Assembly (NCBI GenBank): GCA_937983065.1
Contig: CALKAL010000155.1
Location: 1-18,467, forward strand
Source: an uncultured Bacillaceae bacterium
Lineage (GTDB): Bacteria; Bacillota; Bacilli; Bacillales; Alkalibacillaceae
Direction of reading: 5' to 3'
Length of the DNA stretch: 18,467 nt
The notes beneath the pieces are model-generated. The model was given only the letters and a program-made list of their open reading frames with translations, was not told the origin of the DNA and did not search any database. The position numbers and the translations under genes are program-made. Shown in pieces: positions 14,392-18,467 of the stretch (position 1 is its first letter; each line of letters starts with the position of its first letter).

Positions 14392-16566
14392 TTGGTTGAA
14401 GAAAATATAATGACAGCCAATCAATTAATCGAAACGACAAGTAGATTAATAAAAATTAACCCAAAGATTGTTGGGAAAGTAGTTGAGCTTTTAAATGAAG
14501 GAAACACAGTACCGTTTATTGCACGTTACCGAAAAGAACAAACGAATGGATTAGATGAAACAGAAATCTTCTCAATTAATGAAACGTATCAGTATCAGAA
14601 AAATTTAGCCGAGCGAAAAGAAGAAATTATTCGTCTAATCGATGAACAAGGGAAATTAACGGATGAATTAAAAGGAAATATTTTAAAAGCGGAGCAGCTA
14701 CAACGCCTTGAAGATTTATACCGCCCTTATAAGCAGAAGCGGAGAACACGTGCGACAATCGCTAAAGAAAAAGGATTAGAGCCGTTAGCTGAACTCGTTT
14801 TTTCACAAAAAGGCATTGATGTTAATGAAGAAGCAGCCGCCTATTTGTCAGAAGAACATGAGCTGAATGACGTATCAGACGTTTTGGCGGGTGTAAATGA
14901 TATTATTGCTGAATGGATTTCCGATGAGGCGAAATATCGTGAAAAAATTAGAACTGTGACGTTTAATCAAGGGATGATTGTAACGGAAATAAAAAAAGAT
15001 GCAGAAGATGAAAAAGAAATTTTTCAAATGTATTATGACTACAATGAACAAGTGAAACAAATTGCGAATCACCGTGTTTTAGCGATTAATCGTGGCGAAA
15101 AGGAAAATGTGTTAAAAGTGACGATTGAACCGCCAATTGATGACATACTAACTTATTTGCGTGAGCAAGTTATCGTGAAAAAAGATATTTCAGAAGCGGC
15201 TATTATTCAAGCAGCGATTGAGGATAGTTATAAGCGATTAATCCAGCCTGCGATTGAACGGGATATTCGCTCATCACTTACCGAAAGAGCTGAAGAGCAT
15301 GCCATCGATATATTCGCAAAAAACTTACGCAATCTTTTACTGCAACCACCTCTTAAAGGGAAGATGGTTTTAGGCGTTGACCCGGCTTATCGAACAGGGT
15401 GTAAATTAGCCGTCGTTGATGAAACAGGCCAGGTGAAAGAAATCGACGTTGTTTACCCGACGCCACCGAGAAACGATATTGAAGGGGCAGAAAAGATTGT
15501 CGTTAAAATGATGAACGATTATCCGATTGAATTAATTGCCATCGGAAACGGAACAGCTTCAAGGGAGACAGAACAATTTATCGCGGACATGATCCAGAAA
15601 CATAATTTTGATGTTGCCTACTTAATTGTCAATGAAGCGGGTGCGAGTGTATACTCAGCGTCCCAGCTAGCTCGCGATGAATTTCCTAATTTGCAAGTCG
15701 AAGAAAGAAGTGCCGTTTCAATTGCAAGGCGCATTCAAGATCCACTCAGTGAATTAGTAAAAATTGATCCAAAATCAATCGGCGTTGGTCAGTACCAGCA
15801 TGATGTCAGTCAAAAGAAATTATCGGAGTCTTTACAGTTTGTCGTAGAAACGGCTGTTAACCAAGTCGGTGTTAATGTGAATACTGCCTCACCAGCATTA
15901 CTTCAATATGTATCAGGGTTAAATAAAACCGTTGCGAACAATATTGTGAAATTCCGCGAAGAAAAGGGCAAAATCGTAAGTCGTGATGAAATTAAAGCTG
16001 TCCCACGCCTAGGTGCAAAGACGTATGAACAAGCAGTTGGATTTTTACGAGTAGTCGATGGGGATGAGCCCCTTGACCGGACATCGATTCACCCTGAAAG
16101 CTATGCGGTAGCGAGAGACATATTAGCGAAATTTGGACTAAGCACAGATGACCTCGGTTCTCAATTACTTCAAGAAAAATTATCGGTCGATGCGGATACG
16201 GTCATTAAAGAATTAGATGTTGAAGTTGGCGAATTAACGTTAAAAGATATTATAAATGATCTGAAAAAACCGAACCGTGACCCTCGTGATGAGTTACCGA
16301 AGCCATTACTTAAGCAAAATGTTTTGTCGATGGAAGATTTAAAACAAGGCATGGAGCTCCAAGGCACCGTCCGAAATGTTGTTGATTTCGGTGCCTTTGT
16401 CGACATCGGGGTAAAACAAGACGGGCTTGTCCACATATCGAAATTAGCAAATCGATTTGTGAAAAACCCGCTTGAAGTCGTTTCCGTCGGCGATATCGTT
16501 ACGGTTTGGGTCGATGAAGTTGATTTGAAACGAGAGCGAATTGCTTTAACGATGATTGAATCTTAA
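14392..16566 (+). CDS. tex: Tex-family RNA-binding protein
   Basis: A 724-residue Tex (YdcI) protein, a conserved cytoplasmic nucleic-acid-binding factor tied to transcription and translation. Order of domains: helical Tex N-terminal part (about 8-200, with NTVPFIARYRKE), a YqgF/RNase-H-like fold (about 325-460, with VLGVDPAYRTGCKLAVVDE), tandem helix-hairpin-helix segments (about 490-620, with VGVNVNTASPALL) and a C-terminal S1 domain (about 648-720, with GTVRNVVDFGAFVDIG and LVHISKLA). TTG at 14392 is preferred because GGAGGAG lies just before it; an ATG at 14410 is possible. An open frame running up to 14260 encodes an unrelated AT-rich leader. No strong terminator follows. Confidence 0.95.
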   Translation: MVEENIMTANQLIETTSRLIKINPKIVGKVVELLNEGNTVPFIARYRKEQTNGLDETEIFSINETYQYQKNLAERKEEIIRLIDEQGKLTDELKGNILKAEQLQRLEDLYRPYKQKRRTRATIAKEKGLEPLAELVFSQKGIDVNEEAAAYLSEEHELNDVSDVLAGVNDIIAEWISDEAKYREKIRTVTFNQGMIVTEIKKDAEDEKEIFQMYYDYNEQVKQIANHRVLAINRGEKENVLKVTIEPPIDDILTYLREQVIVKKDISEAAIIQAAIEDSYKRLIQPAIERDIRSSLTERAEEHAIDIFAKNLRNLLLQPPLKGKMVLGVDPAYRTGCKLAVVDETGQVKEIDVVYPTPPRNDIEGAEKIVVKMMNDYPIELIAIGNGTASRETEQFIADMIQKHNFDVAYLIVNEAGASVYSASQLARDEFPNLQVEERSAVSIARRIQDPLSELVKIDPKSIGVGQYQHDVSQKKLSESLQFVVETAVNQVGVNVNTASPALLQYVSGLNKTVANNIVKFREEKGKIVSRDEIKAVPRLGAKTYEQAVGFLRVVDGDEPLDRTSIHPESYAVARDILAKFGLSTDDLGSQLLQEKLSVDADTVIKELDVEVGELTLKDIINDLKKPNRDPRDELPKPLLKQNVLSMEDLKQGMELQGTVRNVVDFGAFVDIGVKQDGLVHISKLANRFVKNPLEVVSVGDIVTVWVDEVDLKRERIALTMIES

Positions 16567-16657
16567 TCGCTTAACTGGTTAGATTTTATGGCGAATATTG
16601 CGCTTTTGAATTAAAGATTCTCATTAAATTATTGATAGTTATAAAAGCATTGAGTTA

Positions 16658-16681
16658 GTTTAATATTTGTGGAACGGGAAA
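16658..16681 (+). promoter_or_regulatory. sigma-B-type promoter between tex and cmpA
   Basis: GTTTAA (16658-16663), a 12-bp spacer, then GGGAAA (16676-16681). Both boxes fit GTTTAA and GGGWAW; the spacer is at the short end of the accepted range. It points rightward, but no plus-strand gene follows for over 600 bp. The transcript would run antisense to cmpA. Confidence 0.5.
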
Positions 16682-16687
16682 AAAGAA

Positions 16688-16830
16688 ATAAAAGCCATTT
16701 GCTATGAGTCTTTTTATGATGTCGAATCTTAATTTTGGCTAAACGATAAAGCAGTTAAAACATTGATGCATCGAACGAGAACCGTTTATTTTGAAAACGC
16801 CTTACGATGCATCAATATGTCTTTTGTAGT
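16688..16830 (+). ncRNA. possible sigma-B antisense RNA to cmpA
   Basis: A hypothetical RNA from the promoter at 16658-16681. It has no plausible coding frame (the longest ATG frame, from about 16704, is 12 codons without a ribosome site). The inverted repeat 16762-16816 followed by ATATGTCTTTTG could end it. It would cover the 3' end of cmpA in antisense. The end point and the RNA itself are inferred. Confidence 0.25.
16762..16816. repeat. 12-bp inverted repeat at the cmpA 3' end
   Basis: ATTGATGCATCG (16762-16773) and CGATGCATCAAT (16805-16816) are exact complements separated by 31 nt, inside which CGTTT (16783-16787) and AAACG (16795-16799) can also pair. The right arm codes the last residues of CmpA. 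On the minus strand GTTTTAAC follows, so it may be the cmpA terminator. Confidence 0.7.
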
Positions 16831-16921
16831 AAAAAAACCAGCATTGATTCAAAATTTTGATTTGCTTAATATCCTTTTTCAAATAAGCTCTTAACATTTG
16901 ACGTTGAAACCACTTAGGCAT
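16802..16921 (-). CDS. cmpA: cortex morphogenetic protein CmpA
   Basis: A 39-residue protein read from the minus strand, starting MPKWFQRQML and ending with NQCWFFYYKRHIDAS. It closely matches the pattern of B. subtilis CmpA (MPxW start, basic helix, LNQCW then aromatic residues and KxH). CmpA is made in the mother cell during sporulation and acts with ClpXP in quality control of the spore envelope through SpoIVA. The start at 16921 has GGTGAT just upstream; an ATG two codons earlier (16927) is possible. CATATAAT on the minus strand (16949-16956) resembles a sigma-E -10, but no good -35 was found. It lies between tex and ydcK, as in B. subtilis. Confidence 0.9.
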   Translation of the reverse strand: MPKWFQRQMLRAYLKKDIKQIKILNQCWFFYYKRHIDAS

Positions 16922-17120
16922 GGGCATCACCTTTTAATATTTTTTCTTATTATATGCACCGTTGGAAAAATTGCACGTGGTAAAATAAGGTAGTTTCTGA
17001 GGATCCGCTTTCGAAGGTTAGGTCAAGTGTAGTTATTTGATATGACTCATGGTTGGCTGCTCTGCTTGAAATTATGAGTTTGGGGCGCGGGTACGGATTT
17101 ATTTATAGTTCGATTTTTGT
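16922..17120. other. non-coding stretch between cmpA and the 20-bp repeats
   Basis: No gene or RNA is recognised. A short inverted pair ACTCAT/ATGAGT (17045-17050, 17074-17079) is present, and GGGGCGCGG at 17082-17090, 40 bp ahead of the first clear repeat unit, may be a decayed repeat copy. Confidence 0.4.
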
Positions 17121-17240
17121 TTGCGCGTAATTTTTGGGTTTTGCGCGTAACTTTTTGGATATGCGCACAACTTTCGGGTTTTGCGCGTAACCTTCTGAAA
17201 TTGCGCGTAACTTTTCAAAAATGCGCGGAAGTTACAGAAT
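17121..17240. repeat. six tandem 20-bp units with a TGCGCGTAA core
   Basis: Units start at exactly 17121, 17141, 17161, 17181, 17201 and 17221. The first ten bases of each are WTGCGCGTAA or a one- to two-base variant (GCGCACAA in unit 3, GCGCGGAA in unit 6). The second ten are variable and mostly pyrimidine then purine (for example CTTTTTGGAT, CCTTCTGAAA). Twenty is not a multiple of three, so the array is not a coding repeat. It ends about 110 bp before the SprT-like gene. Confidence 0.88.
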
Positions 17241-17296
17241 GAAACACTCATCTTAACTTATTTTTCATCTAAAATAATTAGGTTAAGGAGACTGTA

Positions 17297-17358
17297 ATGC
17301 CAGCTTTAGTTGTGGATTGATGCAAAACAGAAGAATTGAGAGGGATACGAGTGGATGA
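17297..17358 (+). other. two tiny overlapping upstream ORFs before ydcK
   Basis: ATG at 17297, with AAGGAG at 17285-17290 (6-bp spacing), encodes MPALVVD and stops at 17320. Its TGA overlaps the next ATG (17320), which encodes 12 codons and stops at 17358, just inside the ydcK start at 17351. The first has the best ribosome site in the region. They may be a translational-coupling leader or a chance arrangement. Confidence 0.3.
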
Positions 17359-17800
17359 CTTGCAATTACAACGATTGACAGAGGAGTTATCTCTGCAATT
17401 TTTTCATAAACGATTTGTTGATACTGCCGAGTTTAATAGTCGACTTAGAACGGTTGGAGGACGATATATCCCGTCAACTCGAACGATTGAAATAAATAAA
17501 AAATATTACGACGAAATTGGTTATGATGAATTAGTCGGGATTATAAAGCATGAATTGTGTCACTATCATTTACACATTGAAGGAAAACCATTCAATCACG
17601 GTAGTAAAGAATTTAAAGATCTTTTAAAAAAGACAGACTCTCCACGTTTTTGTAGGATCCTACCTTCAGAAAATGAAAAACGATTAACGTATATATGTCA
17701 GGATTGTGGAACGAAATATATGCGCAAACGAAGAATTCAAACGAATAAATATAGATGCGGTAAATGTAATGGAAAAATTTTATTGAAAAATGCTACATAA
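17351..17800 (+). CDS. ydcK: SprT-like zinc metalloprotease-fold protein
   Basis: A 149-residue SprT-family protein. It has the gluzincin motif HELCH (67-71) with a further histidine at H75 in HYHLHIEGK, and the GGRYIPSTRTIEIN segment typical of the family. A C-terminal zinc ribbon is formed by C116-x2-C119 and C136-x2-C139. Related SprT/Spartan proteins act on DNA-protein crosslinks; the bacterial role is unproven. Translation is placed at GTG (17351), six bases after GAGAGGG, giving MDDLQLQRL; a TTG at 17336 would precede that site. The neighbours (cmpA, tRNA-Asn) match B. subtilis ydcK. Confidence 0.92.
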   Translation: MDDLQLQRLTEELSLQFFHKRFVDTAEFNSRLRTVGGRYIPSTRTIEINKKYYDEIGYDELVGIIKHELCHYHLHIEGKPFNHGSKEFKDLLKKTDSPRFCRILPSENEKRLTYICQDCGTKYMRKRRIQTNKYRCGKCNGKILLKNAT

Positions 17801-17806
17801 TAACAG

Positions 17807-17835
17807 TTGACTTCAATATAAAAAACATGTTAAAT
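17807..17835 (+). promoter_or_regulatory. candidate sigma-A promoter after ydcK
   Basis: TTGACT (17807-17812), 17 bp, then TTAAAT (17830-17835). It begins 6 bp after the ydcK stop. A transcript from about 17842 would first contain the structured inverted repeat at 17865-17923 and might continue towards the tRNAs. Confidence 0.4.
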
Positions 17836-17864
17836 TAAATGTCGCTGAAAAAATTATGTTTCTT

Positions 17865-17923
17865 AATTAGCTAATCCATTGACTAATGAATAGCGATGTT
17901 ATTTGTTATCACATTAGCTAATT
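17865..17923 (+). other. possible three-stem RNA or paired operator
   Basis: AATTAGCTAAT (17865-17875) and its exact complement (17913-17923) enclose two smaller hairpins: CATT-GACT-AATG (17877-17888) and ATAGC/GTTAT (17890-17894, 17905-17909). Each outer arm also contains the 10-bp palindrome ATTAGCTAAT, so it could instead be two copies of a DNA-binding site 47 bp apart. Confidence 0.35.
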
Positions 17924-18117
17924 TATCTAGTTGCGGGGCTTCGGTTTAATTTCTTCATTTTAATTAAATACTCTTTTATAACGAATTAAATTTAAACATT
18001 TATAACATTTATATTGTAGTTATGCTTACTTTTCACTTTAAAATGATATGTAATTTGAACAATATTTTTCAGATGAAATATTACGCTTAAAACTTAAAAT
18101 AAAGTCATCATAATGAA
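17924..18117. other. AT-rich spacer before the tRNA cluster
   Basis: No open frame with a ribosome site, no tRNA-like fold and no clear terminator were found. A GC-rich patch (GTTGCGGGGCTTCGG, 17941-17955 approximately by eye, near 17931-17945) stands out in otherwise AT-rich DNA but could not be assigned. Confidence 0.3.
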
Positions 18118-18146
18118 TTGACAACAAAATGAAGATGTTGTATTAT
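18118..18146 (+). promoter_or_regulatory. sigma-A promoter of the tRNA cluster
   Basis: Consensus TTGACA (18118-18123), 17 bp, then TATTAT (18141-18146). It lies about 90 bp before the first tRNA and is the strongest promoter-like sequence in the right end of the window. Confidence 0.75.
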
Positions 18147-18235
18147 ACTTATCGTCGCTACTAAATTTAAATTGATATAAACTAATTATTTATATAGCGA
18201 AAACCTAGCGAAAAACGGCTTTTGATTTTAATTAT

Positions 18236-18310
18236 TCCAGCGTAGCTCAGTGGTAGAGCAATCGGCTGTTAACCGATCGGTCGCAGGTTCGAATCCTGCC
18301 GCTGGAGCCA
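18236..18310 (+). tRNA. tRNA-Asn (GTT)
   Basis: Acceptor arms TCCAGCG and CGCTGGA pair fully; discriminator G and an encoded CCA follow. The D arm, the ATCGG/CCGAT anticodon stem and the T arm with GGTTCGAATCC are all intact. The anticodon at 18268-18270 is GTT. First gene of the cluster, matching the start of B. subtilis trnS. Confidence 0.97.
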
Positions 18311-18314
18311 TGAT

Positions 18315-18405
18315 GGAGAAGTACCCAAGAGGCTGAAGGGGCTCCCCTGCTAAGGGAGTAGGTCGTGTAAACGGCGCGAGGGTTCAAATCCCTCCTTCTC
18401 CGCCA
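18315..18405 (+). tRNA. tRNA-Ser (GCT)
   Basis: Acceptor arms GGAGAAG and CTTCTCC pair, with discriminator G and encoded CCA. The anticodon stem CTCCC/GGGAG holds GCT at 18349-18351. The long variable arm (AGTAGGTCGTGTAAACGGCG) marks a class II tRNA. It begins 4 bp after tRNA-Asn. Confidence 0.97.
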
Positions 18406-18414
18406 TGAAAAAAC

Positions 18415-18467
18415 GGCCCGTTGGTCAAGCGGTTAAGACACCGCCCTTTCACGGCGGTAACACGGGT
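18415..18467 (+). tRNA. tRNA-Glu (TTC), 3' end outside window
   Basis: Starts GGCCCGT, with D arm GGTCAAGCGGTTAAGAC and anticodon stem CCGCC/GGCGG holding TTC at 18448-18450. The window ends in the T arm, so the acceptor 3' strand is not seen. Asn-Ser-Glu is the order of the B. subtilis trnS cluster. Confidence 0.93.

Noticed and set aside
16690..16860. Remnant of a protein gene on the plus strand between tex and cmpA
   Set aside because: One frame reads for some distance but contains stops, lacks a start with a ribosome site, and its right part is simply antisense to cmpA.

Overview
The window looks like the chromosome of a low-GC, spore-forming member of the Bacillaceae. From about 4.4 kb to the end, gene order follows the Bacillus subtilis sigB neighbourhood: rhomboid protease (ydcA), acpS, ydcC, alr, the ndoAI/ndoA (mazEF) toxin-antitoxin pair, rsbR-rsbS-rsbT-rsbU-rsbV-rsbW-sigB-rsbX, tex, cmpA, ydcK (SprT-like) and a tRNA cluster beginning Asn-Ser-Glu. 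No IS element, phage gene or CRISPR array was seen.

Region 1 (1-2460) begins with three tandem 51-bp repeats. A compact redox cluster follows: a seven-iron-type ferredoxin, a Cys-rich DUF1450 protein, a small DUF1189-like membrane protein, a second ferredoxin and a glutaredoxin-like protein. A YppG-like Tyr/Asn-rich protein closes the region. The glutaredoxin gene is preceded by a textbook sigma-B promoter (GTTTAA, 14 bp, GGGTAT). Region 2 (2494-4960, minus strand) is an operon of rhomboid protease, EamA transporter and DegV protein; it converges on region 1 at a bidirectional terminator. Region 3 (5048-8600) holds acpS, the ydcC lipoprotein, alr with its own sigma-A promoter, and mazEF followed by a terminator.

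Region 4 (8836-14261) is the complete general-stress module. RsbR and RsbS are stressosome STAS proteins that hold the switch kinase RsbT. Released RsbT activates the phosphatase RsbU, which dephosphorylates RsbV. RsbV then pulls the anti-sigma RsbW off SigB, and RsbX resets the stressosome. An internal sigma-B promoter before rsbV gives autoregulation. Unlike the B. subtilis operon, an NTF2/SnoaL-like gene sits 4 bp after rsbX, before a strong terminator.

Region 5 (14392-18467) holds tex, the 39-residue cmpA gene on the minus strand, six 20-bp tandem repeats, a SprT-like gene with two tiny upstream ORFs, a gene-poor AT-rich stretch and three tRNAs, the last cut by the window edge. A sigma-B-type promoter (GTTTAA, 12 bp, GGGAAA) after tex points at cmpA in antisense. 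The main new proposals are the sigma-B-linked elements (glutaredoxin, NTF2-like protein, possible anti-cmpA RNA) and the 20-bp repeat array.
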